This document shows positions 45,612-53,954 of a DNA stretch of 64,000 bases, piece after piece. This DNA comes from Caulifigura coniformis (GTDB lineage: Bacteria; Planctomycetota; Planctomycetia; Planctomycetales; Planctomycetaceae): assembly GCF_007745175.1 (NCBI RefSeq), contig NZ_CP036271.1:1942154-2006153 (forward strand), given 5' to 3'. The position numbers and the translations under genes were made by a program. The notes under the pieces are model-generated. The model did not search any database and was not told where the DNA came from. It saw only the letters and a list, made by a program, of their open reading frames with translations. The first letter of the stretch is position 1. Every line of letters starts with the position of its first letter.

Positions 45612-46661
45612 ATGGCGCGGGACCGGGTGATTCAGAGCGGCGAAGAGTCTCTGCCGCCGGAGCCACTCGATGTGCCGCCGGCGCTCGTCGACTTCAATCC
45701 CAACGACGAGGCCCATGACGAGTCGCTCAGGCCTCAGCGTCTGGAGCAGGTGGTCGGCCAGAAGAAGGTCGTCGATCGCATCCGGATCATGCTCGATGCC
45801 ACCCGGAAGCGGGGCGACACGCTCGGGCACCTCCTTCTCGACGGCCCCCCCGGAATTGGGAAGACGACCCTCGCGACCGTGATTCCCCGCGAACTCGGGG
45901 TCGATTGCCAGATCGCCGCCGGTCCCGCTCTTTCCGCTCCGAAAGACCTCCTGCCGTACCTCACCAACGCCGGAGAGCGGTCTGTCCTGTTCATCGATGA
46001 AATCCACCGCCTGCCGGCCAACGTCGAGGAGTTCCTCTATCCGGCCATGGAGGATTTTCGGATCGATATCGCTCTTGGCGAAGGGCTGAATGCCCGGACG
46101 ATCAACGTCCAGCTCAAACCGTTTACGGTGATCGGCGCGACGACCCGCGCGGGAATGCTCACTGCTCCGATGCGCGACCGGTTCGTGAACCGCGAGCACC
46201 TCGACTTCTATGAAACCCCCGACCTGGAAGAGATCGTCCGTCGCAACGCGAAGAAACTGAAGACTACGATCACCGACGAGGCTGCCAACGAAGTGGCCCG
46301 GCGCAGCCAGGGAACGCCGCGAAAAGCCAACAATATCCTGCTGCGGACCCGCGACTACGCCACACTCAGTCATCCCGATGGCCAGATCACAACCGAAATC
46401 GCCGTGCATGCCCTCGGCATGCTCGAGATCGATGAACTGGGCCTCGAACGGCAGGACCGCCGCTACCTGGAGACGATCATTTCCATTTTCGGCGGCGGGC
46501 CGGCGGGGCTCCAGGCGATCGCCCACAGCATGAGCCTTAGCCCCGATTCGCTCGAAGACGACATCGAACCGTTCCTCCTCCGCATGGGGCTCATCCAGCG
46601 GACGCCCCGCGGGCGAATCGTGACGCCGACAGGGTACACCCACGTCGGACGCAAGCCCTGA
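45612..46661 (+). CDS. ruvB: Holliday junction branch-migration helicase RuvB
   Basis: A 349-residue AAA+ motor that drives branch migration with RuvA. Walker [14 protein letters not shown] near residue 75, Walker [12 protein letters not shown] near 125, sensor/arginine-finger segment [17 protein letters not shown] near 180, and C-terminal winged helix ([14 protein letters not shown], ...[14 protein letters not shown]). The start ATG 45612 has a strong AAGGAG ribosome-binding site. No ruvA or ruvC is adjacent. Confidence 0.96.
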   Translation: MARDRVIQSGEESLPPEPLDVPPALVDFNPNDEAHDESLRPQRLEQVVGQKKVVDRIRIMLDATRKRGDTLGHLLLDGPPGIGKTTLATVIPRELGVDCQIAAGPALSAPKDLLPYLTNAGERSVLFIDEIHRLPANVEEFLYPAMEDFRIDIALGEGLNARTINVQLKPFTVIGATTRAGMLTAPMRDRFVNREHLDFYETPDLEEIVRRNAKKLKTTITDEAANEVARRSQGTPRKANNILLRTRDYATLSHPDGQITTEIAVHALGMLEIDELGLERQDRRYLETIISIFGGGPAGLQAIAHSMSLSPDSLEDDIEPFLLRMGLIQRTPRGRIVTPTGYTHVGRKP

Positions 46662-46779
46662 TCGTGGAATTCCCCGATCTCACCAAACTCCCATGTCCAC
46701 AAAACGGCCGGAGACATAGGATTGCACAACCGGGCGACACTGTTTCCCCGGATGTCTGGGAGAGAGGCCGCGAGCTGTC

Positions 46780-47886
46780 ATGACGCGCAGCATCGACCGA
46801 GATCTGAAGCGCTTCGACGAGATCGTCCGGGGACGGATTCGTAAGGACCTTCGCAAGTACGTCAATCACGGCGAAATGCTGGGCCGCAAAGGCCGCGAAA
46901 CGGTCAGCATCCCGGTCCCCAACATCGAGATCCCCCATTTCCGGCACGGCCCGAAAGGCTCCGGCGGTGCAGGGCAGGGGGAAGGCGAAGTCGGTCAACC
47001 CATCGGCAAGGGGCAGCCCGATCCGAACGGCAAAGGGGAGGCCGGGGGCGAGGCCGGGCAGCATGTCCGGGAAGTCGAAATCTCCATCGACGAACTCGCC
47101 CAGATGCTTGGCAATGAGCTGGAACTTCCCCGTATCGAGCCCAAGGGGAAGAACACCCTCCGTTCGCTTAAGGACAGGTACACGACGATCGGTCGCGTCG
47201 GCCCCGATTCGCTCAGGCACTTCAAACGGACGTTCAAGGAGGCTCTCAAACGCCAGATCGGATCGGGTTCTTATGATCCCGGCGCGCCGATGGTCATTCC
47301 CGTCCGCGAGGACGAGCGGTTCCGAAGCTGGAAGACCGAGTTCGAGCCGCAGACGAACGCCGCCATCCTCTATGTCATGGATGTCTCCGGGTCGATGACT
47401 GACGACCAGAAGGAAATCGTGCGTACCGAATCCTTCTGGATCGATACCTGGCTCCGCAGCCAGTACGACGGCGTCGAGCGCCGCTACGTCGTTCACGACG
47501 CCGTCGCTCACGAAGTGGATGAAGAGACGTTCTACCGTGTCCGCGAAAGCGGCGGCACGCGCATCTCTTCCGCCTACACCAAAGCCAAGTCGATTATCGA
47601 TCGGGACTTCCCGCCTTCCGACTGGAACATCTACGTCTTCCAGTTCTCTGACGGCGACAACTGGGGCGAAGACAACAAGGAATGCCTGCGCCACCTCCGC
47701 GAAGAACTCCTCCCGGTCTGCAATCTCTTCTGCTACGGGCAGGTGGAAAGCCCCTATGGCAGCGGGGATTTCATCCGTGAGCTGAGGAAGATCGGCGACA
47801 AGTTCGACAACCTCGTCCTCTCTGAGATCGAGAGCAAGGAAGGCATCTACGACTCGATCAAGACCTTCCTCGGCAAAGGCCGGTAA
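46780..47886 (+). CDS. DUF444 (YeaH/YhbH-type) von Willebrand-like protein
   Basis: A 368-residue protein of the DUF444 family. N-terminus [21 protein letters not shown]; a Gly-rich low-complexity loop (~65-90); a VWA-like domain with the [17 protein letters not shown] near 208 and [14 protein letters not shown] near 258. In enterobacteria yeaH pairs with the PrkA kinase yeaG, and in Bacillus with SpoVR; neither partner is in this window. Likely a cytoplasmic stress-related adaptor. Confidence 0.9.
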   Translation: MTRSIDRDLKRFDEIVRGRIRKDLRKYVNHGEMLGRKGRETVSIPVPNIEIPHFRHGPKGSGGAGQGEGEVGQPIGKGQPDPNGKGEAGGEAGQHVREVEISIDELAQMLGNELELPRIEPKGKNTLRSLKDRYTTIGRVGPDSLRHFKRTFKEALKRQIGSGSYDPGAPMVIPVREDERFRSWKTEFEPQTNAAILYVMDVSGSMTDDQKEIVRTESFWIDTWLRSQYDGVERRYVVHDAVAHEVDEETFYRVRESGGTRISSAYTKAKSIIDRDFPPSDWNIYVFQFSDGDNWGEDNKECLRHLREELLPVCNLFCYGQVESPYGSGDFIRELRKIGDKFDNLVLSEIESKEGIYDSIKTFLGKGR

Positions 47887-48332
47887 CCTTCTCGTTGCCA
47901 GACGCCGTTCCGGTTCGTTCATCCACCTCAAACGGCTCGCCAACCCTCAGCAACTTCAGGGCATTCCAACGCTGTCTCTGTCCGCGACCTCTTCTCCATG
48001 TCGCACCCGGGCCCCCCTGAAGGTTCCACTGTCGGAGCCTGCGCGCCGGCGATCGTTGTGACGCCCCCCTGCCCTCCATCAACATCTTCCTGATGGTGTA
48101 CTCAATGCGGGGCCAATCTCGACGGTCCTGGGGGTCTGTATCGATTGAATCAGTCAGTGAACTGTGGCACTTCCTGCGGTTTGCCGCAGTTGCACGGGCC
48201 ATTCGAGCCGGGATCGCCTCGAGGCGATCGGAACAACCGACGCACTCAATCGCAGAATCGTTTCGGTCGATGGATTGGGAAGAAGCGATTCCACGAGCAG
48301 AACCGTTGCGACTGATGGAGGAGGGCGGATCA
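47887..48332. other. Intergenic stretch before the outer-membrane-like gene
   Basis: No gene is recognised. It contains a perfect inverted repeat GATCGCC/GGCGATC (48212-48229, loop TCGA) and a GCGGTTTGCCGC hairpin near 48177. The open plus frame back to 48093 lacks natural protein composition. A GGAGGAGGGC ribosome-binding site lies just before 48333. Confidence 0.5.
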
Positions 48333-49307
48333 ATGTCACGAACCCAGGCGCTCTCGACCCTTGTCCTTTTGCTCGCCTGCGGCCTTCCCAGCGCCCGGGC
48401 CGATGAGTCGCCGGACTTCGACCTCGCGATCAATCTCTCGCAATTTTCGGATTCCCCCACGCCAGAGCGCATCGTCCCGCAATCTCCGGTTCCTGGGGCC
48501 TCGACGCACCTCCTCGGCGGCCAGCCGCTGTCGCTCAGTGAACGTCCCGCGACGCTCATGCAGGTGTCGATGACGCCCGATTCGACCTCCGAGACCTGGG
48601 TCCTCGTCGCTCCCTATGTCTGGGCGACGGCCCAGAACGGTACGATCGGCGCCCGCGGCCGGACGGTCCCGATCGACCTCAGCCTGGCCGAACTTGTCGA
48701 TCTGATCCCCGATCTGAACGGCGCTGCGATGGGCCACCTCGAAGTTGGCAAAGGTAATGCGGGGTTGGTCTTCGACGCTCTCCTCATGCAGATCGAGACG
48801 TCCGATCGCCTGCCGGGGGGTGGCCGCTTCAGCTATGAAACCAGTTCGACCATTCTCGAATCGCTCGGAATGCTGAGAGTCGTCGACGTGCCGAATGCCG
48901 AAGGCCCGGGCTCCTTCGTCACCGTCGACCTCCTCGGAGGCGCCCGCTACTACCAGGTCGAAAACGATCTGCGCATCACTCCCGCCGGCGGCGCGACCGT
49001 CCAGGCCGACATGACGAAAGACTGGGTCGACCTCGTGGTTGGCGCGCGCACCGAAGTCGCGATCACCTCCGAACTCTCCGGGTTCCTGAGGGCCGACTTT
49101 GGTGGCTTCGGCATCGGCACCTCGTCCGACCTGGCGTGGAACCTCACGACCGGCGCCGAGTACGCCTGCTCGGCTCTACCCGGCTCGTCGCTCGTCCTTG
49201 GCTACCGCATCCTGTCGATCGACGAGACGCAGAAATCCGGGGCGAACCGCTTTGTCTATGACGTGACTCTGCACGGCCCATTCACGGCCATCGCCTTCCG
49301 CTTCTGA
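48333..49307 (+). CDS. Exported outer-membrane beta-barrel-like protein
   Basis: A 324-residue protein with a signal peptide (ACGLPSARA, cleavage near residue 23). The mature part has alternating hydrophobic strands: WVLVAPYVWATAQNGTIGARGRTVPIDLSLAELVDLIPDLNG, typical of outer-membrane porin-like proteins of this composition, and a C-terminal strand ending VTLHGPFTAIAFRF, which finishes on Phe as beta-barrels do. Probably an outer-membrane or surface barrel. Monocistronic. Substrate unknown. Confidence 0.72.
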   Translation: MSRTQALSTLVLLLACGLPSARADESPDFDLAINLSQFSDSPTPERIVPQSPVPGASTHLLGGQPLSLSERPATLMQVSMTPDSTSETWVLVAPYVWATAQNGTIGARGRTVPIDLSLAELVDLIPDLNGAAMGHLEVGKGNAGLVFDALLMQIETSDRLPGGGRFSYETSSTILESLGMLRVVDVPNAEGPGSFVTVDLLGGARYYQVENDLRITPAGGATVQADMTKDWVDLVVGARTEVAITSELSGFLRADFGGFGIGTSSDLAWNLTTGAEYACSALPGSSLVLGYRILSIDETQKSGANRFVYDVTLHGPFTAIAFRF

Positions 49308-49621
49308 TCGCGAACGAACATCGGCCACCGCCCCATTCCGCCCCGCGTTGCGTTCAGTCTCCCGGGATGGGCGGGGCCAGGCCATATCCTGTGCGTCACA
49401 GGCTGCTTCGACACGCTGATAGAGCCGTCATTCCGTTTGATTCACGACGTTATGAGACGAATCACGGCGATCATTGAATGTTCTTCATCATGAGATGCTC
49501 TTTCTTTAAAGAGCACTGCTTTGGATGGAACATCGAATTGATTGTTGCCAGGAGTTGCGATTCCGGACCACCTTGCCATAGTGCCAGCGCGGGACTCCCC
49601 TTTTGACAGCAGGACTGATTC
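49308..49621. other. AT-richer intergenic region with one hairpin
   Basis: No gene. TGCTCTTT (49496-49503) and AAAGAGCA (49508-49515) form a perfect 8-bp stem. The region around 49420-49520 is clearly AT-richer than its surroundings and probably holds the promoter of the next gene. Confidence 0.5.
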
Positions 49622-49966
49622 GTGGCAAAGAAATCGGAATCTGGAAACAAGTCGCAAGCAATTCGTGACGCCCTTGCGGCGAACCCCGGCAAGACCCCCA
49701 AGGAAATCACCGAAATCGTCACGGCGCTCGGGTATCAAGTCACCCCGGCGTATGTCTCCATCATCAAGTACAACCAGGCCAAGGCCAGTGGTCGGCAGCC
49801 CCAGAAGGTCGTCCGCAGGAAGCTTGGCGGGGCAACGGGATTCGTCGGCGGTACATCGGGCATGGACGCCATGGAAGCGGCCATTGCGTTAGTCAAAGCG
49901 GCTGGCGGACTCGATCAGGCGAAGCAGACACTCGCGATGCTCGAATCGATCAGAGCGGTGCTCTAA
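49622..49966 (+). CDS. Small basic protein, possible DNA-binding
   Basis: A 114-residue protein with a Lys-rich start (MAKKSESGNKSQAIRDALA) and a helix-turn-helix-like segment ANPGKTPKEITEIVTALGYQVTPAYVSIIKYN, followed by a basic linker (RQPQKVVRRKLGG) and a C-terminal helix. GTG start at 49622 with an AGGA sequence upstream. Proteins of this layout are seen in planctomycetes; I infer a DNA-binding regulator. It ends in its own terminator. Confidence 0.68.
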   Translation: MAKKSESGNKSQAIRDALAANPGKTPKEITEIVTALGYQVTPAYVSIIKYNQAKASGRQPQKVVRRKLGGATGFVGGTSGMDAMEAAIALVKAAGGLDQAKQTLAMLESIRAVL

Positions 49967-49980
49967 GCGGTACCCGGTGA

Positions 49981-50015
49981 AGAGCGGTCACGCAGACCTG
50001 CCACCGCTCTTTTCT
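49981..50015 (+). terminator. Terminator after the small basic protein
   Basis: AGAGCGGT (49981-49988) pairs with ACCGCTCT (50003-50010), followed by TTTCTCTCTTTT. Confidence 0.75.
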
Positions 50016-50091
50016 CTCTTTTGCAGGCGATGCTCCATCTCCCGGCCTCTCTGATGCGTTCCCCGAATGCGGTCGCAGGAGCGCCGTCGTG

Positions 50092-51351
50092 TCACGAGGC
50101 GACCTGTTCCATATTGCGAACGATGGAGACCTCCTGGGCCGGCAATTCGGGCCGCGTCTCCGTTGTGCTCGTTGAGACCGGCATGTGGTAGAGCATCAGG
50201 TAGATCACCACGCCGGTGATGGAGACGTACAGCCAGATCGGGTAGGTGACCCTGGCCACGCGGCGGTGTCGGTCCCATTTCTGGCGCAAGGCGTAAAAGA
50301 TCGTCGCCAGCGCGCCCAACGGAACAAGGGCCGCCAGGAAGACGTGGCTGATCAGAATCGCAAAGTAAACCGGCCGGATCCACCCCTGTCCCATGAAGCG
50401 GCGTGACGCCTCTCCCGTATAGTGCTGAAGCGCGAAGTGGTAGGTCAGATAGCTGGCGAGGAACGCGATGGAGGTCGCGAAGGCGGTCAGCATGAGCTTC
50501 TTGTGCAGGCTGATGAACCGCTGCCGCTCTTCGTCGCTGCCGGCTCTCGCCTTGATGGCCGAGTAGCCCCCCAGCAGCAGGATCGTCGCCAGGGTATTGA
50601 GCATCGCGTTAGTCGCGGGGAGGCGCTCGACCCAGGCAGGCACCGGCTGGCCGTTGCCGCCGATTGCGGAAGGCGGCTCCGTGGTGACGGCGGCGGGGGA
50701 GTGCTTTTTTGGCGTTTCGATCTTCCCTTCGAGCACCTGGGCCAGCGTCTCCAGTTCAGAGTCCACCCGGCCGTCGTACTTGCCGACGATCACGCCGTCC
50801 TTGTCAACGTGGATCATGTTCAATGAGTGGGCGAACTCCATGCCGGCCTGGGCATCGACGTTCTCCCACGCCGCCTGCTTGAAGCCCTTGCGAATGAGCT
50901 CGTAGACCTTGTCTTCCAGCCCCGTCACGAACAGCCAGCGATCAGGATCGACGCTGAAGACGTCGGACTGCTTCTTCATGCGGGCGACATCGTCGTATTT
51001 GGGGTCGACGGTGATCGTCACGATCCGGAAGTCCGTGTTCTTGAGCCGCTGATGGAGGTTGTTGTAGGCCTTCCCCATCAGCACCGGGCATTCAATCGCG
51101 CAGCGGGTGAAGATGAAGTTCGCCACCCAGGGCTTCCCCTTCAGCGTTTCATCTGTCACCGGCCGGCCAAGTTGGTCGACGAGCGAGAACTGGCCAACCT
51201 TCCACGGATCCCAGGGGACATCCTGCTCATAGGGGCTGAGCTTCACGACCGGCGTTTCATCGGCCGGTGCGGCGTCCTGTGCCAGCGCGGCGACATTCGA
51301 GCACGCCAGCAGCGTGACGGCGGCGGAGAGAAACCAGGAGCGAATCGTCAT
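50092..51351 (-). CDS. SCO1/SenC copper chaperone fused to a DUF420 membrane domain
   Basis: A 419-residue fusion. Signal peptide to residue ~25; SCO domain (~35-215) with the copper-binding CxxxC in IFTRCAIECPV and the partner His in FAHSLNMIHVD. A linker leads to a DUF420 domain with four to five membrane helices (LPATNAMLNTLATILLLGGY, KLMLTAFATSIAFLASYLTYHF, FAILISHVFLAALVPLGALATIF, PIWLYVSITGVVIYLMLYH). Both parts act in cytochrome c oxidase assembly in other bacteria (Cu-A loading; CtaM-like), so a combined assembly factor is likely. No oxidase genes are adjacent in the window. Confidence 0.9.
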   Translation of the reverse strand: MTIRSWFLSAAVTLLACSNVAALAQDAAPADETPVVKLSPYEQDVPWDPWKVGQFSLVDQLGRPVTDETLKGKPWVANFIFTRCAIECPVLMGKAYNNLHQRLKNTDFRIVTITVDPKYDDVARMKKQSDVFSVDPDRWLFVTGLEDKVYELIRKGFKQAAWENVDAQAGMEFAHSLNMIHVDKDGVIVGKYDGRVDSELETLAQVLEGKIETPKKHSPAAVTTEPPSAIGGNGQPVPAWVERLPATNAMLNTLATILLLGGYSAIKARAGSDEERQRFISLHKKLMLTAFATSIAFLASYLTYHFALQHYTGEASRRFMGQGWIRPVYFAILISHVFLAALVPLGALATIFYALRQKWDRHRRVARVTYPIWLYVSITGVVIYLMLYHMPVSTSTTETRPELPAQEVSIVRNMEQVAS

Positions 51352-51786
51352 ACAGAAGCTTCAGCGGGACCGCGGACTTGGTGACGGCGCTTCCACGGGC
51401 AATGTCGAAACCGCGGACTGCGCCCTCCAAAGGGGGAAGTATAGCCCCCCAGGCATCGCATCCGCCGCTGAGGGGCCCCCCATCCCGCCTTTGGGAAGGT
51501 CCGCTCCCAGGGCGTTCCCCCGTGCTGGCGTTGCACAATCAGCCGTGCCCCTGCCTCACTTGCACGGAATCACCGCCGCATTTCGGGACGCTTTGTTGCA
51601 AAATCGCAACGGCGACCGCGAGTCCTGCGCGCAACCTTGAAGATCTCGCCGGGCAACCGGCAACTTTGGGTAGCCGCAACCAGAGTTCGACTTACGGTTA
51701 GCCCATCAGCCGACGCGTCACCCTGCCATGCGGCAGGGACTGCGTCGAGTTTCGTGCCCCCTGTCGGCTTCCTGAAAGTGTGCTCA
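51352..51786. other. Intergenic region between the SCO fusion and an exported protein
   Basis: No gene recognised. Short frames are Pro/Arg-rich. The first 200 bases hold runs of C and G (GCCCCCC, GGGGCCCCCC) but no clean terminator stem. The right part presumably contains the promoter of the 51787 gene. Confidence 0.45.
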
Positions 51787-52308
51787 ATGACCTCGATGTC
51801 CAAGTTGTGCGTGCTCGCCACAACCCTCACGCTGCTGACCTTTTCGCCGCTGACCGCTGCACCCAAGAAAGGCGGGACCAAGCTGGTGCCGTTCAAAGGA
51901 AAATGGACGGGAACCGCCGTCCAGACCACGACGACTGAGCCCCTACCCGAGGGCGGGGAGGTCACGACGACGGAAACGACCCTCGAGGGAAAAGGGAACG
52001 GCACCCACCTGGGGCGCTACACGATGGAGGCTTCCTCGGTCACCTCGTCCGACCCCACGGCAGACACCAGCGATCTCGTCTTCATCGCGGCGAACGGCGA
52101 CGAAGTGTATGCGACCTTCACCGGCGAATCGGTGACCGGCAGCGATGGTCTCGTCGACAGCGAACTGCAGGCGATCATCGTGGGAGGGACCGGCCGGTTC
52201 GCCACCTCCACGGGTTATTTCACGTTCAAACTGACGACCGACCCGGAGACCGGAAAGTCGGCTGGCTCGTACAACGGCAAGATTTCAAGTCCCGGCAAGG
52301 GGAACTGA
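51787..52308 (+). CDS. Small exported protein of unknown function
   Basis: A 173-residue protein with a signal peptide (LCVLATTLTLLTFSPLTAAP, cleavage near residue 26) and a compact beta-rich mature domain: FKGKWTGTAVQTTTTEPLPEG, DEVYATFTGESV and ELQAIIVGGTGRFATSTGYFTF. The GGTGRFATSTGYF pattern recalls small lipocalin- or allene-oxide-cyclase-like barrels, where a GGTGRF turn is common, but this is a guess. The ATG at 51796 is an alternative start. Followed by a terminator. Confidence 0.65.
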   Translation: MTSMSKLCVLATTLTLLTFSPLTAAPKKGGTKLVPFKGKWTGTAVQTTTTEPLPEGGEVTTTETTLEGKGNGTHLGRYTMEASSVTSSDPTADTSDLVFIAANGDEVYATFTGESVTGSDGLVDSELQAIIVGGTGRFATSTGYFTFKLTTDPETGKSAGSYNGKISSPGKGN

Positions 52309-52368
52309 GAACGCCCTGACGAGATTCCCCGGCCGGCGACAGCCGCCCAATCCGTCGGCGAGGAGACC

Positions 52369-52400
52369 GAAGCCCTGGTTCACAGACCAGGGCTTCTTTC
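52369..52400 (+). terminator. Terminator after the small exported protein
   Basis: GAAGCCCTGGT (52369-52379) pairs with ACCAGGGCTTC (52386-52396), followed by TTTC. Confidence 0.82.
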
Positions 52401-52461
52401 GTTTCCGACCGGCCGACTTCCGAAACGGATCGGCTTCCGAAAGGCGGGGCATCCACGAAAA

Positions 52462-52489
52462 AAGCCGCGACCATGGCTGGCCGCGGCTT
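52462..52489 (-). terminator. Terminator following the tRNA-Lys 3' fragment
   Basis: AAGCCGCG (52462-52469) pairs with CGCGGCTT (52482-52489). Read on the minus strand it is followed by a run of T. It lies eight bases beyond the tRNA 3' end and is probably the original tRNA terminator. Confidence 0.75.
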
Positions 52490-52496
52490 CGAGCAG

Positions 52497-52538
52497 TGCC
52501 CCCGCAAGGATTCGAACCTTGGACCTACTGATTAAGAG
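52497..52538 (-). pseudogene. 3' fragment of tRNA-Lys(CTT): attachment site of an integrated element
   Basis: Read on the minus strand, the sequence starts in the anticodon loop (CTCTTAA, anticodon CTT), continues through the 3' anticodon-stem strand TCAGT, the variable loop, a perfect T-arm (CAAGG-TTCGAAT-CCTTG) and the 3' acceptor strand CGGGGGC plus discriminator A. The bases before the loop (GTGGC) cannot pair with TCAGT, and no D-arm or 5' acceptor strand follows at higher coordinates. So only the 3' half is tRNA-derived. A break exactly at the anticodon loop is typical of tyrosine-recombinase integration into tRNA genes. Confidence 0.85.
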
Positions 52539-52639
52539 GCCACCGGATCGGCTTGCGTGAACTCAATGTTTCCGCAGGTTGTGACCTCTTTTTACCCTGC
52601 GAAACACCGTACTTCAAGCATGTTTCGACACTTTGAACC

Positions 52640-52701
52640 AGTGACCCAAGAGTGACCCGGTGAGCGAGGTTTCGGGGCATTTTAGTGACCAAATAGTGAC
52701 C
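52640..52701. repeat. Two copies of an 18-bp direct repeat next to the attachment site
   Basis: AGTGACCCAAGAGTGACC at 52640-52657 and AGTGACCAAATAGTGACC at 52684-52701, 44 bp apart, each made of two AGTGACC half-sites spaced 11 bp. A third, slightly diverged copy (AGTGACCAAATCGTGAC) occurs at 60791. Placement between the tRNA fragment and an excisionase-like gene suggests recombinase arm-type or excisionase binding sites. Confidence 0.65.
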
Positions 52702-52707
52702 ACGTTT

Positions 52708-52998
52708 TCATCCGAAGTGTCGACTCCTCGGTCGAGCCTGCTTTTGAGCAAAGTCGTCGATCCAGGATGACCGGATTTTGATCCGGCGGCCGGCTCGCAT
52801 CGACTGAAGATCGCCGCGCAGGACCATCGCTTGGACAGTCGCACGGGTGACGCCAAGGCGCTCGGCCGCTTGATCGGTCGTTAGAACCTCATCCTTGGCC
52901 CCGCTGCCGACGTGAGCCAGGACCAAGGTTGCGGCGGCCTGTGGATCGCGAGTGTGTTCCAGGTAGCGGTCGAACAGATTCCTGATCGTGGGATTCAC
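52708..52998 (-). CDS. Excisionase-like helix-turn-helix protein
   Basis: A 96-residue protein. The C-terminal ~55 residues (VLTTDQAAERLGVTRATVQAMVLRGDLQSMRAGRRIKIRSSWIDDF) form a MerR/excisionase-type winged helix; the N-terminal part is helical. GTG 52998 is chosen over the longer frame because a TTGGAGCT ribosome-binding site precedes it; the same TGGAGCT sequence precedes other genes of this element. It lies next to the attachment site, where a recombination directionality factor is usually found, so it may control excision. Confidence 0.8.
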   Translation of the reverse strand: MNPTIRNLFDRYLEHTRDPQAAATLVLAHVGSGAKDEVLTTDQAAERLGVTRATVQAMVLRGDLQSMRAGRRIKIRSSWIDDFAQKQARPRSRHFG

Positions 52999-53010
52999 GG
53001 GTAGCTCCAA

Positions 53011-53039
53011 AAGAAAACCCGGCCGAGTTGGCCGGGTTT
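53011..53039 (-). terminator. Terminator between two element genes
   Basis: AAACCCGGCC (53015-53024) pairs with GGCCGGGTTT (53030-53039); a T-rich tail follows on the minus strand. Confidence 0.82.
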
Positions 53040-53070
53040 GGGTTGGCCGCCAGGGGATAGCGGCCAAGTT

Positions 53071-53244
53071 TCAGACGGCGACAGCCGCGGTTTCAGCTTC
53101 AATCGGCGTCAATTCCAGGACGATGGAGTCTTCGGTTAATTCCGGCATGTCGGAACCGTCTCCCACATACACAAGCCTGCCGCCGCACTCTTCAGCGATG
53201 GCGGAAATCTCAGACAGCAGTTCTTCAGGTAGTCCAGCAATCAT
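53071..53244 (-). CDS. Small acidic protein, 57 aa
   Basis: A 57-residue acidic protein beginning MIAGLPEELLSEISAIAEECGG and continuing RLVYVGDGSDMPELTEDSIVLELTP. The ATG at 53244 is preceded by AGGGGAAAA. Its terminator overlaps the start region of the excisionase-like gene. No family recognised; acidic small proteins of this kind in prophages are often regulators or anti-defence proteins, but there is no evidence here. Confidence 0.6.
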   Translation of the reverse strand: MIAGLPEELLSEISAIAEECGGRLVYVGDGSDMPELTEDSIVLELTPIEAETAAVAV

Positions 53245-53314
53245 CAGTTTTCCCCTGTGGTTGTGGGCCAGGACATTCGGCCCTCGCTCTGATGACGTCA
53301 CCGACCTTGCCTGA

Positions 53315-53725
53315 TTACGCCGAAATCCGGGAATTCTTCTCGGCCCGCATCGCGCCGATCGTGACGGAGCACAACAGACCGTAGAACGCAGGCAGGTCGG
53401 CGCACTCCGGGGACCGTCGCATCGCTTCCGTGATCGTGGCTTCGATCCGCTGGGGATGATCGGCCAGTTGGCGCGTGACGTACTTGCGGGCGCGAGCTTC
53501 CGTGATGCCGTGGAACGACAGCCGGCGACTGACCTTGCCGACTTCGATCCGGGCTTCCCGAAGGAATGACGGCCATTTCTTCGTTCGGGAGAACCGCACA
53601 AGGGCCGGAGTCATCGGTTCGACTGTCGCGAAGAACTCCACGACGTCGGGCCTGATGGCTTCCGGGATTGAATGCCGATCGAAGATCGGAGACAGGGCAG
53701 CGGCCAATTGGGTCATTGTCAGCAT
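53315..53725 (-). CDS. Hypothetical protein of the integrated element, 136 aa
   Basis: A 136-residue protein with a Met/Thr-rich start (MLTMTQLAAALSPIFDRH), a basic central region (FHGITEARARKYVTRQLADHPQRIEATITEAM) and a C-terminal helix. The start at 53725 is fixed by a TGGAGCT ribosome-binding site eight bases upstream. No known family. It is co-directional with the other element genes. Confidence 0.6.
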   Translation of the reverse strand: MLTMTQLAAALSPIFDRHSIPEAIRPDVVEFFATVEPMTPALVRFSRTKKWPSFLREARIEVGKVSRRLSFHGITEARARKYVTRQLADHPQRIEATITEAMRRSPECADLPAFYGLLCSVTIGAMRAEKNSRISA

Positions 53726-53909
53726 CGTTGTAGCTCCAGGGTGAATGACGACCCGCAACGCTACAGCGAGTTGTCAATTCCCGAGCCAACAGATTTCTCA
53801 GTATCCCGCCAGCGTAAGGAGTATTTCGGCTAAACGTGTTGCCTTTTGGCAACGTCACTCAGCGCAAGTCATTGGTAGTGAACGAGGGCCGATTTTGAGG
53901 GCTGTTAAA

Positions 53910-53940
53910 CGAAAAAGCCCGGCCAGTGATGGCCGGGCTT
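53910..53940 (-). terminator. Terminator of the phage tail gene cluster
   Basis: AAGCCCGGCC (53915-53924) pairs with GGCCGGGCTT (53931-53940), and a run of T follows on the minus strand. It lies 15 bases beyond the tape measure stop codon. Confidence 0.85.
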
Positions 53941-53954
53941 CGGTTCGTAGTCGA

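Noticed and set aside
47858-48559. 233-codon minus-strand open frame
   Set aside because: Spans an intergenic region and the antisense of the outer-membrane-like gene; Arg/Ser-rich shadow composition.
52614-52856. 80-codon minus-strand open frame next to the tRNA fragment, considered as an integrase remnant
   Set aside because: No recombinase catalytic motif (R...HxxR...Y) is present, and it overlaps the excisionase-like gene in another frame.
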